Shown in pieces: positions 39,331 to 51,931 of a DNA stretch of 64,000 nucleotides (position 1 is the first letter of the stretch; every line of letters starts with the position of its first letter). The stretch covers positions 620,001 through 684,000 of the forward strand of contig VTFK01000144.1 in assembly GCA_009617715.1 (NCBI GenBank), given 5' to 3'. Below the pieces are notes generated by a model. That model worked only from the letters and a program-made list of their open reading frames with translations, searched no databases and was not told the origin of the DNA. Source of the DNA: Plectrocnemia conspersa. Taxonomy: Eukaryota; Arthropoda; Insecta; Trichoptera; Polycentropodidae. The translations under genes were made by a program, and so were the position numbers.

Positions 39331-40000
39331 TTTTGACAGACAATATAGTATTTTAATATTTTTATAACGCGACTATTAAGACTTATATAAGAGCTTTCAA
39401 ATAACGCTCATTAGATACTCCATATAATAACATTTATTAGTTATAATTAAATTCTTTGTAATATGCAATATGATATTTTCTTATTTAGAACGTATGATTA
39501 TATATATTCATTATTTTGTGGACCACCTCAGATAATTTGAGAAATTTCTTTCTAATATTTTGGCTTTTATTTACTTATTACCTTAATGATTAATTTTGGT
39601 TTAGGTACATCTCATTTATTTTAGCTACGGCATTGCTTCTAAAATAATCTATAGATAATTAAATAAACTGTCCTTTTATATTTTAAAATGTCTATGCCGT
39701 GAGATATAATTAATTTTTTTATATTAAATTAAAATGTATATTTATCAGATATTTTTTATGGTAAATATATCTCGAATAGGTACAGATGAATAAAATAAAT
39801 CCATGCACAGATTTTTATACATTTTTTTATTTATTATCAATCAGAAGTTAAATATAGATAAATGTTTTAGTGAATGTATAATATAAATTCATCTCTTCTA
39901 ATTTATTTTATTTATGATAAAACTACATAATTCACTGAATACCTTTTTATCCTAGATTCTAAGATTTTAAGCCAAAAACTCTTTTGTGTATTTTTCTTAG

Positions 40001-40040
40001 TTTATTAGATTTTCTAGTAATTTATTAGATTTTCTAGTAA
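40001..40040 (+). repeat. Exact 20-bp tandem duplication
   Basis: TTTATTAGATTTTCTAGTAA is present twice head to tail without mismatch, so the duplication is recent or the assembly duplicated it. Confidence 0.95.
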
Positions 40041-42389
40041 TAAACTTCTTTATTTTTTATTTTTGTAGAATGTTTATTTACAAATAATTTTATAAACATA
40101 TCATTATTTACAATACATGCTACTGGTTTATAACCCTTTTCATGTTTACAATTCGTTAAAAGCTGCAATATAGCAATATTTTAAGAATATAAAATAGAAC
40201 GTTGGTAGTTACTAAAAAATAAAAAAAATCATTTCACAATTTACAAGTGAAAAAAATAATAAATTTGCTGCTTATTTGATAATCTGGAACCATTAAAATT
40301 TTGTCTTCAGCTCCCTAAGCAATATGTGCTTTTGTGTTTATAAGTTATAACCCTTAACTTTATTTGTGTATTAAGGTGTTATTACCCTCTAGATCCATGG
40401 CGGTAAATTCAAATTTTATAGCTCCCGCAAAATATATTTGCGCTCCCCCCATTTCACCCTAAAAGCATAAAACAATTTAACACAAACTATATACAAAAGT
40501 CAGTAGCCCTTGGGCTGCTAATAGAATTAACGATTAGTCAATTATAGTTAACTAAAGGAACCGTTAGAAAAAGGTTTTATTTTTCACGAAATATGTACGA
40601 TTTAACTATACGATATCATTACGATATTCATCTGTAGGATTAAAAAAATCTTAGATTACCTGACCTGTGATGATCGATTAGAATTATGAACATACAGTTA
40701 TCAATAATTTAAATATTCCAAACACGATATAAATTTAAAAAAAATTCGTATGGAATTTTTTTTAAATGCAATGTGAGGGAAAATCAAACAAATTTTATAT
40801 ATTATATTAAAATTTCAGATTTGAGGCTAAAGAAGTTTGTCTTTGCAGCTAAAATAGACAACAATTTACAACAGCAAACTATTGTTTTGTTATATCTCGT
40901 AGACAGTGCTGATGGAAAAATTGGCAGAGAAGTAATGTCCTTCTGGATGGTTTGCTGATGTCTCTTGTTTTTTTTTTGTTGTTGTTTGTTCTCGGCCTTG
41001 GTCTAGTTATCTACCATCTCAACCATGTTTCGAACCGCTTAATCGTCTGGCGATGTGACAAAGTAGATATTTTATACTCTTGATTCGAGTCGTCTCTGGC
41101 GAATCAGAGATGCAGAAATTGGATGGCCAATTGCATCGCTTGCATATTTGATCAACGAAATTTTTTCACATTTTAAATAAATAAAATTACAAGTTCAACA
41201 CAGTTCAAGGGTCGTTAATGAAAAGGGTAGATTACAATAGCGGTTTTCATACCGAATAGATGAAGTGTTTATTGCATCATTTACGCATAAAATAATTTTT
41301 TTTTTTTTATGGTGCTTAAAGAGCGTTTAGCAGGTGGATAGTGACAGGAGGGTAAAATTTTAGATTTTTATGATATTGAGTATTATTTTATGGTCTTTTG
41401 TTAAAACGAGTTGCTATTTCCTTTATGTAAGTTGTAAATTGTTGTATAAATACCCTTAGCGTTAACTGCGCAGCTGGGTAGACCTTTCACAGAACTAAAT
41501 AACTTAACTAAAAAGGACTTAACTTTGTGTTTAAAAAAAATATTATTAAAATTAGTTTTTGCTATTAAAAATGGCGATTTCTGTACTTTGTTTTAAAGTT
41601 CATAAATGTTTACAAATCATGGTTCATACATATTATATGTACATATATGTTGTATATGAAAGGAGTATTTGTATCTCTATTTTTTGTACAATTTCAAAAA
41701 CCTTAGCAGATTATAGCAATAAAAATAAGTATGAACTGCATTGCCTCTCGGGCTATTCAGAATTATTTAGGCATGTGACACAAGTCACAAAAATCTAGAG
41801 TGACTTCTAAAATATAATAGCTGTATATGTCTATTAAAAAAAAAATACTTATTCAATCTAAATCACAATAAAGTGAAACGAGTAAGTTGATATTATTTTC
41901 TTTTATTTTTTGCGAAGTCATTTTCACATTTAGCACTCAGAATGACATAAATTATTAAATAGTATTTTTTGAGTAATTTTATTTTTTGTGTTTAAATTAC
42001 TCCGGGTAATATGTTTCATATCTATGAGTAACGAATTAGTAGTATTAATTTAAATATAAATATTTAACACCCATTTTTTATATCAGCATATTATAAATAA
42101 ACTATATTTTTAACAAATTATAGACTTGAGAAATTGCATTGACTATTATATAGAATACAATAGCTAATAATTAATTTGATCTTTTTACAATACAATCAGG
42201 GAGATCCGAGAAGAAGATTTGAGAGGGAAAAACATAGCTACCTGAAAAAATGTAGGTTTCCATAATTTTAACCAATCCTGATGCTCATAAATAGTTAAGT
42301 AGGCATGTTTATGTAGTTTGTAATCTTGCGGCATCCCCTTAAAAAAATATATCACACACGCACACACATTACCTTTACCACACTACCTT

Positions 42390-42980
42390 ACTTTCATATT
42401 TCTTGGCAGATCGTGCGAGCAAGAAGGATAGAAATAAGAACGCTAAAGATCGTTTATGCGTATGAAAAGGCAAAAAAACCGCCATAAAATGCTCGACCGG
42501 CCAAGTGACACGGGATGGACATTATATAGATGTATTTTTTGGGACACATGCTATCCCGAAAGAGAAAAAAGACACCCTGTATAAGAGAGTAAAAAATACA
42601 CACGCATACACGCATACGACCGCAAGAAATTTAATCTAATCTCTGACGTTCATGGCGGAAGGTCCATTTTATCAATTGCACGGAAATACCTTAATACGGT
42701 CGTAATGCGGACGGGATCGGTTATAAAAACATGCAGGGCCGTATTGGGAAAATTGGCTTTTTGCATATTAAAAAATATAGCAGTGGATAGGTGCTCGGAC
42801 CCTTCCGGTGGATAAAAACAAATTGTGATAATATTATTGTAATGGTTGTTAATAAATTTGGAGAATCGTTTAGCGGAGGTTTCGAATGCATAAATTATCT
42901 GAAATGCAGTGACCATAAATCAGAGCGAGATTCGGTACGAAGCGTTTAGCTAATTTATGAACGCCGAGTTCTATATCGGT
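42390..42980. promoter_or_regulatory. Higher-GC island, possible regulatory DNA
   Basis: Non-repetitive, mixed-composition DNA between AT-rich flanks with an 88-codon minus frame (42650-42916) that resembles nothing known. Within the proposed second intron of the small-ORF gene. Confidence 0.25.
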
Positions 42981-43524
42981 TGGATTCTAGAGTTGGCGAA
43001 ATGTTTTTTTCACTATTTTTTTTTTATTATTTTTGAAAGAACTTTAAAAAGTTAGATAAAAGTTTGTTGATTTTCATAGAATTGAAATATTCAAGGGAGA
43101 AATTAAAAGTTTGACAATAGACAACCATTAGCATTGTATGGAATTTTTAGGAATTTATAATGCCATACAAAAATGGTATAGTTAAAACTTCCTAGCAAAT
43201 TATATTTGCATCATACTTTTTACATTATTTGTAATGCTAAGCATTTTAAAGAAACGAATAAAAACAATATATTTTTAAGAAACATAACGAAACATTTTTA
43301 CATTTTTAAAATTTATATACAAGAAATAAAAGCTCAACTTATATTAAATATTAATAAAAACACACTTATTTCAGAAAATTACTTTTTTTCATTAGTGTAA
43401 TTTATATCAACTACTAACAGTGTAATTATGTATACACTTATGTACAAAACATTAGGCGTTTCTATTTTTAACATTAATAATTAATTTTTACCATATAAAT
43501 TACATGTTTTCTCAGACTCCATAG

Positions 43525-44520
43525 CAGGGGTCGGCAATCTACGGCCCGCTGCCTATTTTAATCCGGCCCGCAAGTTATTTTTTTAAAACTAGATTTTATA
43601 TTTTCAAACTCTTGAATATTTTAATATATGCAACCGTTAGTTAAGGACTTGCGAGATATGACCGTACGTGGTACTCCTATTGCTTCGTATCCCGCTGTGA
43701 CGTTACGCAGTTATAAGTTGACAGCATCTTCAGTGCCTCATATAATGCTTTTTGCGATGTTTTGCTTTAATTTTATTACTAGTAGATATTTGTCTTTTTA
43801 AAGCTATAAAAAATAGACTGGTGTACTTTGAATGTCGTACTTATTATATAATAAGTGTTAATTATTTTGTAATCGAATTAAACGATAAAGCATTATTTTG
43901 CGTTGACATTATGTTTCTACTAAAATCTTACAATAAACGTCATTACCAGACTAAGCTATTAAAGTTTAAGACGGATTTTTGTCGTAGCACATCCTTTCGC
44001 GAAAAATAAATATAACAAAGCTGTAGCTAAAGTCAGTTTATAAGTAATGAAATTATCAATGTTGCAGCCATATTTTAATCAATCAGACTTTTGGTGAAAA
44101 TAGTTGTTAGTGTTAAGTACATTGTGAGTAACATCAATAGGCAATTTAATAGCAAATAGTTTCCAAACTTTTCAAAAGACTATGCTATTAAATACATGTT
44201 TTTTCAATGTGCATAATGTCAAAATATAACAAGTGCACATTGCAAAATAATGAATATTTTGAATAAAATTTTGCAACAGTGAGTAATAATATTTTTAGAG
44301 GCTTATGCAAATATTTTAAGTGAATTAAGAAAGTAAAATAGGATAAAATGTGTCACATCCGATGATGGTAAAAATAAGAACAGAACGGATTATGTAAAAA
44401 AAATATTTTTTAAAAATTACCTTTGATCTATTTTTAGCAGCTCTCTCAAATTTTGCTTTCTGGCCCGATGAGCCTGAAATATTACTAATCTGTCTCTTTA
44501 AAAAAGTTTACCTACCTCTC
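43525..44520 (+). mobile_element. Degraded hAT transposon, about 1 kb
   Basis: The left end CAGGGGTCGGCAATCTACGG with a following CCGGCCCGC is the well-known hAT terminus of the CAGGGGTCGGCAA type. The right end shows CTGGCCCGATGAGCC and then AAAAAAGTTTACCTACCTCT, a mutated form of the matching inverted terminus. CTCCATAG precedes the left end and CTCCATAA lies at 44534, 13 nt beyond the recognisable right end, so it is a possible 8-bp target duplication if the end has been altered. Internal sequence encodes a BED-finger relic. It lies in the proposed second intron. Confidence 0.75.
43752..44009 (+). pseudogene. hAT transposase N-terminal relic (BED-type finger, ZBED5/FAM200-like)
   Basis: The 85-codon frame contains FECRTYY, then YFVIELNDKALFCVDI, then LKSYNKRHYQTKLLKFKTDF. 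The same order (basic start, NGKALC..C, YN.KRHY.TKH, .F) characterises the N-terminal zinc finger of the hAT group that gave rise to ZBED5/FAM200-type genes. The second Cys of the C-x2-C pair and the final His are replaced, so the finger would not bind zinc. The frame then ends and the catalytic part is absent. It is non-functional. Confidence 0.65.
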
Positions 44521-45122
44521 TTTTAAAGAATGGCTCCATAAGTTAAATACATATATATTTATAACGAACTAAAGAAAATACAAGAATTTTATATTGCTCT
44601 GTAACAATATTTTATTGCACTATATTATTTTTTTAATTTATCTTTAATTAACTTCAACGTGATAATTATTGCTTTAAAATTAACATTACTTCATTATTTA
44701 TGACATATGTAAGTAGAGAGCTAATAAAATAAGCATGTATTTTCCTTGCACCCATAAATTATCATAACCAATTTAAATGCAGCTCATGCCAAGAACATAA
44801 ATACTGATTACTTGAGTGTGTGAAAATTACGCTATAAACATTCTACAGATGCCTTGTCTGTACTTGACAGTCATTAAAATGAGTAGTAATCAAAAGACAG
44901 TTAAAATCAAATCTCGCATAATCATGAAATATTAATAGTTATTAAAGCTTATGTACCGAGCTTTATCAAAAAACAGAATAATTTTAACTCGATTTCAAAC
45001 TTCTTATGTTTATATATTTTGAATTAAATTGAATAATATCGTAAGTTCCAGGTGTTACCAAGACATTGTTGGTTGCCTTGTGGCTTTATCCACGTGCCGT
45101 TTGTACGTGTTTTAATTGGCAG

Positions 45123-45292
45123 GTGAAGAGCTCAGAATAGCAGGTGTCGCAGTGGTACTGTTCGCAGCTGCTGTAGCATGCGTCCATTTGGACTCGTTAC
45201 TTTTATTATGCAAACACTATCATAATGCGACGGATGACAAAGAGAACCAAATTGAAACAGGTGGAAAACGAGCGGTTGTTAAATTAAATTAA
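45123..45292 (+). CDS. Small transmembrane protein, terminal coding exon 3 of 3 (proposed)
   Basis: The acceptor GTTTTAATTGGCAG precedes GTGAAGAG, and a TAA in the same frame 10-12 nt upstream of the exon blocks any extension. In phase 1 the exon continues GEELRIAGVAVVLFAAAV and then a hydrophobic ACVHLDSLLLLC stretch, a Lys/His stop-transfer-like KHYH, and a polar tail rich in D, E, K and N ending at TAA (45290-45292). Codon use is balanced and GC is higher than in flanking DNA, as expected for real coding sequence. AATAAA motifs near 46074 and 46786 could serve for polyadenylation. Confidence 0.55.
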
Positions 45293-46070
45293 AGTGATAA
45301 AAAAGGTTAGAAAAGGACAATAATTAAGAGCTCAATTCAAGCGAGTCAATGTCAAGACGAGATACAAAGAAAATACTTTTAATGCATTTTATTTTCTGAT
45401 TGACTTTTTTGCTTCTTGATTCTGAGAGAACGCTTTTGGATACTTCATTGACATTGTTCATATATTTAATTCGAGTTAATCTAACTATAGATGTCGTTTC
45501 ATTTCTTTATCATAAACGTCACAGCTTCCTGTTTTAAATTTACGACACGTTGTAAACTATGAATTTCAGCTACAGTTTCTTGAATTTTGAATGTATATGG
45601 AATTGACACGTAGATCTTAAACTAACACGAAAAGAACAGAAAAGTTGTGACTGAAGTCCAGAAGTATACAATGTATTGTAGTAATTTAAACCCAAAAAAA
45701 AAACTAAGAAAAAAAAAAAAAAAAAACATAGTTAGGCAATGTTCAAACTATTTATTTAATAGTATAGAATAATGACTAATTTGTATTCCAATTTGAGAAT
45801 AATTATTTTTATAATGGGTTATATTTGCTTATATTGAGCTTCAGATATATATTTCAAAATTAAACTATCAAAGTTTCTCTTCGTAAATTTACCAGCAGCC
45901 TAGTAGCTTAGATATGAGTGAGAAACGTCATAAATTATGTTGACAAGCCTCTTTTGGGATTACTGTGACATTTTTGGGATTTTGGGGCGTCCAGTTTATT
46001 ATTGAAAAATATACTAAGTTATACACGGTTACTCTAACATATTAATATAACTTATTGTCTTTTAAATTAG

Positions 46071-46162
46071 TATAATAAAAACGTTATGTATTTAAATATA
46101 TATATATATTTAGATATATAATAAAAACGTTATGTATTTAAATATATATATATATTTAGATA
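46071..46162 (+). repeat. Exact 46-bp tandem duplication
   Basis: Units 46071-46116 and 46117-46162 are identical. Each starts TATAATAAAAACGTTATG and contains an internal (TA)n run. The identity implies recent slippage or unequal exchange. Confidence 0.95.
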
Positions 46163-46839
46163 ATGTGAATGATATATATTATACTATGTTAGTTAGTAGA
46201 AATGCGCAAAAATCAACGTTTATAGATAATAACTATAATAAATTATTTTTATTTAATTTTTTTTTTAAATACATATATCTATATATTTTTTTTATTGCGA
46301 ATCGATGTTTGGTTTTTAATAGTACTGTGCTATAATTATTTTTTGCAAAGATATCGCATTTGCATTTACTTGTGTTTATTTTATATTAGTAATCGATATC
46401 AGTAAACTTCAAAGGGTTTCACGCAGCTTATCGATTACTTTTTTTAAGTTTTGATTCGCTGTTAAATATATATTGTGATTAACAAATCCAGTTTTTTAAG
46501 TCAAAATTATAAAAAGATTTAGAATCCCTTGTTCACAAATCCGAATCCACAATAGAATTATATTAGCTATGATAAACATTATGCTTTTTTATTGTTACGC
46601 TACACATAAAATCTTTCAAATTATATTTATTAAAAAATCGGTTTCTTTATCTAATCAACAATGTACAATGTGGTCCAAAAATTCATAAACCAATAAAATC
46701 TGTTCTTATTGTGTTCTCAATTTATCGTTTACATACATTTTTACATATACTTTGGCGAATGTGTGATGATGAGTTTTGATTGTGGAAATAAAATGACAAA
46801 CTAGCTGTTGTAAACGTTTTTATATGTTTATATAATAAT

Positions 46840-47400
46840 AACGTGCCGACCGGCGAGGCACCGATCGGCGAAACACCTCCTTCCGTCAAGTCGCTAATCA
46901 ATTCAACTCTCCACTTCTGTGATGCCTGTCTAGCTCTAGGACTACCAAATAAATTCGTAGAATTAACTATTTAAATACCTATCTCTGTCGATTTTATTTT
47001 ATCTCTTAATCCCAATCGACTTTTCTGATGATTTAATTATTAAATATTTAATTTCGAACCCAGTTTTTAAAATTTCAGACTGGTCTAAGAATGGAATATT
47101 TTTTTTAGAATAAAATTTAATTAATAAAGTGTCTAATTAATGCTTTTAAACTAGATTTTTTAAATTATTACAGTTATTAAACTGAAGGTGTTTGAAATGT
47201 TTGACGATTGACTGGTTGTTCTGGTTGATGTGACAGATACAGTATTGGGGAGGTTGATCCTTCTCTGCTGCGGTGCAGTCTCTCTTAGGATATGAGCGTC
47301 CATGGCCGTATGGTATCTGCGGGCGAGCAGTTTCTTCGCTTCTCTGCTGGTGGGGTGAATCTGCAAGTGTCTGCCCTCTCCTCATTGGACTCCAGGGTTA
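46840..47400. other. Moderate-GC segment, possible LTR-type relic
   Basis: CCGACCGGCGA and CCGATCGGCGA flank a short GGCA within 46845-46872, followed by a polyadenylation-like AAATAAATTCG. On the minus strand 47146-47385 is open in more than one frame (68 and 79 codons) with no recognisable domain. The mixture resembles an LTR and internal remnant, but neither end is defined. I do not recognise a protein. Confidence 0.2.
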
Positions 47401-48074
47401 AGTATTCAGGACTGTAAAGCTCGCTGACCAATCACAATAATGCAGCGATTATCCAGCCTGCATTCACTTCTTAGAACAACAAAATAAGTATACGCCTTTA
47501 GAAAGTGACATTTGCCTGATAGATTGATGGTCAAGGTTGAATTGTGTAAAGGGAATGTTGAGACCTGCTATTTGTGTTCCAGTAATATATTGTTTCCCGT
47601 GACCGTTTCATAACAAAGAAATATTAATTCAATACACCAGAGAATTTATGTAGGAGCACTTATTTTTTCTAGTCGTAACCAGGGCAATTATGTGATTGCA
47701 ATATTGTCTAGTTTATCCTAATTGATAAATAATAACTTTTTGAGTTGTGAGTTTCAAGAATAGGATCCCCAAAAAACTAGTGCTCTGTGTGGTCCCCACA
47801 CTTTTTATTAATTTTTGTAAAAATGTGACACTACAAGTGTATAACTTTTGGTATATCCAAGTTGATATTTTGACATAATTATTGCATTGATAATAAGCCA
47901 TAAATCAGTAATAAAATTTTACATTTTTTATAAGAAATAATCTGAGATTTATAACGGAATAGTATCATTAATATATAAAATTATTGATGTTGAAACATTA
48001 CTGATATTTTCATGTCCTAGTTTTTGAAATGCACATCCCGTGAGTCGAGATTATAAAAATTAGAAAATCTTGGG

Positions 48075-48170
48075 AAGGTCCTACTAACAATAAATCGCTG
48101 ACTGTTAAACAGAAAGACCTGGGTTCGAATCCCATGTAGACTCCAGTGTTTTTCAATTTCTATCGTGTCT
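48075..48170 (+). repeat. tRNA-derived SINE fragment with perfect B box
   Basis: GGTTCGAATCC (48122-48132) is an exact polymerase III B box in the context ACCTGGGTTCGAATCCCATG. CGCTGACTGTTAAACAG before it resembles an anticodon arm but does not pair properly. The context ending GTAGACTCC is shared in part with the fragment at 11667. This is not a functional tRNA gene. Confidence 0.5.
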
Positions 48171-48769
48171 GAGAATCCGGAATTAATGATTATTATATAA
48201 ACATAATTCCGTTTGATCATCACAGATTGGGTTTACCTGGATTTTCCTAATCTCAGATACGAATATCATAATGATTAATTAAAATGGAGCTAGGTCGTAC
48301 ATATTAGATATTAATAATTCTCTAATAAAGAGCTACTTCACGTCAAACAGAATATCTTATATGAATTTAACAACAAAAAATGTGTTTTAAGGGTCACTCA
48401 AAGCGTTATTTATCATATTTCATTGAAGTAATAGTAAGATCTCATACACGTTTCTTGTTATTTTCTCATATTTTTTACAAGAAAAATTCATTTATGTAAC
48501 ACAAATGGAAAAAATAAAATTTAAGACAATTTGTAATGTTGCTTTTGGTGACAATGGATTATCAACATTTCTTGAGACTTTTTTTATTATTTTATTACTT
48601 TATATCTTGGAAAAGTAAAATAAAAATGATCTCAAATTGAATTAACGTTACTGTATGTATCTTTGATTTCATTATATATGAATATTAAATCGGCAATTTC
48701 AAAATACATATAAACCACACTCAAATCAATTGTGACCCGCACAATATCAATCGTGTCCTAATGTAGTAC

Positions 48770-49330
48770 ATCAGCAGTTAATGCGAATAAAAGAAATATC
48801 CTTTTATCCGGTGATTTTCCAGCGAAATATACACACATACACACTTACATACGCCCCGATACGGAATATACAATTCAGCTTGTCCGGGTTGATAAATAGT
48901 GGGCCGAAAAAGAGAAAAAGGATGACAAATGATTGAAAGTTGTATAAGCCCTGAAACGCTGGGGTCGCCCCTCGAAAAATAATAAAAATCCGGGACGGCG
49001 ATGATAGTAAAGGTGCTAGGAGGAGACGAGGGGCGAGCTTTCGCGACTGTGGGTGGAAAGCGGGTGGTGAGTGGTGAGAAAAAGTAGCGCTACTCGGGTA
49101 AAAAAATGCAGCAGATACGTACTGCAGGAACAGGTGGTTTTAACGGCCCGATATATGGCGACTGATTTATCATGGCGGTGCGAGAAAAAAATGTGTGCTA
49201 ATATAAATGGAAAAAATAGTTCTCGGACCTTATTACGATCCCAGGGCACGTATGTGATGTGTGGATTGGCCTCTGAATGGCTTGGGTGTTATGCCGCTAT
49301 CCATCCACATTGACTAGATTAGAGACCCAC
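48770..49330. promoter_or_regulatory. Higher-GC island, possible regulatory DNA
   Basis: G-rich non-repetitive DNA with overlapping open frames on both strands (77 and 80 codons), neither recognisable. Composition only supports a noncoding, possibly regulatory, reading. Confidence 0.25.
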
Positions 49331-49573
49331 ATCTGTACGAGTATAGGCAAAGGCGTTAAAAATATGTCAGCGAATGAGTTATAGTTTTATGGGGCCGCTG
49401 GTTTTATTATTTTGATATTACGTTACTTTCGCTCAAGACGTTGAGGTCGTAAAGTTTTAGAATAAAATTCTTTGGGATGTGAATATGTGCTTTCACACGC
49501 GATGCGTATGACGGATAAGATCAACGCTCTTTATTGAGAATAACCATATAATATTACATACTTACATATAAAC

Positions 49574-49700
49574 CAGGGGTGGCCAAGATGTCGATCTCAA
49601 ATACATTTTTGATAGTATACGAGAGGGCTGTCGAATAATTTTATGCATTATATACTAAAGGTTTTTTTACTCCAAGTATGATGTGAATGTAGTGATTTGA
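49574..49700 (+). mobile_element. hAT-type terminus, orphan end
   Basis: CAGGGGTGGCCAAGATGTCG followed by ATCTC is the typical left end of the hAT group with CAGGGGTGGCCAA termini. No matching GGCCACCCCTG end was found in the window and there is no transposase. It is probably a truncated insertion; the right boundary given is arbitrary. Confidence 0.5.
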
Positions 49701-49839
49701 CACTTTATGGTTGAATGCTCTCTTTGGAAGCTACAATTAGCTAGCTAAGTAATAATATTGAGAAACCAATTAAGTCGTAAATGCAATATGTTGTATACAT
49801 GCACGTTTAGGTAAATATATGTTTTATTATTTTCGAGTG

Positions 49840-50200
49840 ATTACGATAATCCGTTTGTCATGTTTGGCACACACATGGGAATGAGACGCGAATGGAACTA
49901 GTGATACTCTTCGAAAGCTATTTCGAAGCTTTTCTCCCGGGATGTAAATGTTTGCTAAGGATCCTTTTAGAATATTCATACCTCGAAAATGGGAACAACA
50001 GCCGTTTTCCCGAAACCTCGGCGGTTTCGCACCACCGAATTCCCATATCGCGGAAACTCTTATTCTCTCTGTTGAATATGTATTCGATACTTGACCCATT
50101 TTTAGCCGAATCGAACACATGCAAAACGATTACCAATTGTTTACACGGCGTTCCCGATCAAATTCACAACGTGTTCTCGGATTAATTTCGGATCTGGGTA
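49840..50200. other. Higher-GC island with overlapping frames
   Basis: Three overlapping open frames of 72-97 codons on both strands reflect low stop density, not a clear gene. No domain is recognised. Confidence 0.2.
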
Positions 50201-50501
50201 AAACAATGTAAACAAAAAAAAACATGTATGTATCTACATATTTACGACTCTCATTCGTTTGTATTATATAATATATGGAATGTTTAAAAAGTTACTAAGC
50301 TTTTGTTGTATATATTTTTTCAGAGCTGATGATTTTTTTTGCTATTTTTAATTCTGTCAAATCTAAAAAATACTAATTTAATGTTTGTGAAAGTATTTTG
50401 AATGAACAAGATCAATAGTAATGTGTGCAATTATGTTACTGTAATATAATGATCTATTCTATATTACTTGCTCTCACACTCTCAAAATCATACATCGTGA
50501 C

Positions 50502-51149
50502 TAGGGATTCCAATCCCGGGATCCCGAATCCCGGGATCCCGAACGATTTTCAATACCCGATGAGTCCCGGGATTATAAAACATAATCCCGAATTTTTCGG
50601 ATTGGTTGATTTATCAAGCACAATCGAATTATTATTGACAACATCGTTATATTTCGTGTACAAACTTGCGCGAGTTGCACGTGTCATCTGTGAATCTTTG
50701 AAGCTGTGAGTCTGAACGTGCTTTTTCAGCAGCAGGCTGCTTAGGAACCAAAATCAGATCAAGGTTAAATGATAAAACACTTGATGCTTTGATGTTACTT
50801 CGTGAATTTTATTCAAAATAATGTTTTCAATTAATTGTGTCTATGAATGTACATAGGTATGTGCATACATTGTCAAAAGTTCATTTTTTTCTTCTCAAAT
50901 AAATATATAAGACCTTCCCTTTTTTATTTTTATTATATTATTTTCTATTTTAAGTCCAAGACTAATATTATACGTACTTAAACATTGTACGTTATAAAAA
51001 ACAGATGTAAAAATATATTGTATTATTCATTTTAAATTATTTTTATCGATAAAATAACATGAAAATTATCCCGGGACTGGTCCCGGGATCGACTAATTGC
51101 AATACCGAAATCCCGGGACCAAAATTTTGGCCCGGGATTGGAATCCCTA
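50502..51149 (+). mobile_element. hAT transposon deletion derivative, 648 bp, with perfect TIR and TSD
   Basis: TAGGGATTCCAATCCCGGG at the left end is matched exactly by its reverse complement at 51131-51149. ATCGTGAC occurs immediately outside both ends (50494-50501 and 51150-51157), an exact 8-bp target duplication. Subterminal CCCGGGATCCCGAA-type motifs repeat several times inside each end. The interior keeps only the C-terminal part of a hAT transposase. It is a nonautonomous deletion derivative of a fairly recent insertion, given the intact ends. Confidence 0.95.
50705..50821 (+). pseudogene. hAT transposase C-terminal dimerisation region, fragment
   Basis: In the frame beginning at TGT 50705 the sequence reads SERAFSAAGCLGTKIRSRLN and then TLDALMLLREFYSK before TAA at 50819-50821. 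This is the conserved C-terminal hAT dimerisation motif (S-E-R-x-F-S-x-A-G, R-x-R-L, L-x-A-L). The catalytic core and N-terminus are deleted, so only the element ends and this piece remain. The intact stop codon marks the original C-terminus. Confidence 0.9.
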
Positions 51150-51931
51150 ATCGTGACTTATGAGTAGTCATTTCACTGTGATGACGTAGACGGAAGGAAT
51201 ATCTTCACCATGAGCGATACATTCTAATATGTGTTTATTTTCAAAACATCATCATTTTTCTTTATTGATTATTTATTTTTAATAGTGGTCGTAGTAGCAC
51301 ATTGTTGGTCTAATCTGAGCCTATAACTTATTATTTAATTGTTTGCTATTACACGTTTAAATTACCATTGGTTAACTTAAACAGTGATAGATTCACTGCA
51401 ATAGATTTGCAAACAATTAATAAAACCGCTTTGATAACAGAAATGTACGAACAAATACAGTTAAGAGCTGCGCGGGTAATATATTTAAGGACAACAAAGT
51501 TCATTTAAGGAATGTCCAAAAATTCTAGTTTATTTGTATGTTAATGAAAAAACTTTTTCACTGTTTATTTGATAAGAGTTTACATATTATCAATTACATA
51601 AAACATATAACAAATTTTAGTACATGGTCTTAACATAATTTTCATTCTTATAGTTCAAGATAATTTGTTTATAAATATAACCTTTCTCCATTTCGGTTAT
51701 AAAACATGAATTTTATTTGACATATGACAGCTTTCTCTCGAATCACTCCTTCAATCTAATTGTTTTGATCTGAAAAAGTGAACACATTAAGTCAAATTAA
51801 TATTTGAATACATATCTTTTTTGCAGCTCAGCTGATCTCTTTTAAATTAGGTTGACATAGGTTTAATTAAAATGAATTAGTATGATACAAAACAAAACCC
51901 AACATATTTACAAAAAAAAAAAATCTTAAAA

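Noticed and set aside
40385..40455. Degraded hAT end in the GCGCTCCCCCC block
   Set aside because: C-rich wording resembles some hAT subterminal sequence, but there is no recognisable CAGGGG-type terminus.
17820..42920. Recurrent GCCATAAA motifs as posterior Hox/caudal sites
   Set aside because: A handful of occurrences (for example 3022, 17826, 37868, 42483) is about what base composition predicts for an 8-mer over both strands.
47146..47385. Minus-strand frames as a host exon
   Set aside because: More than one frame is open over the same 170 nt with no domain or consensus splice boundaries; left as unassigned sequence.
48090..48140. Functional tRNA-Asn gene
   Set aside because: The B box is perfect, but acceptor, D and anticodon stems do not pair and the 5' half is missing.
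49827..50185. Overlapping 97-codon frames on both strands as an antisense gene pair
   Set aside because: A locally GC-richer block lowers stop density in all frames; neither translation resembles a protein family and no splice pattern supports them.
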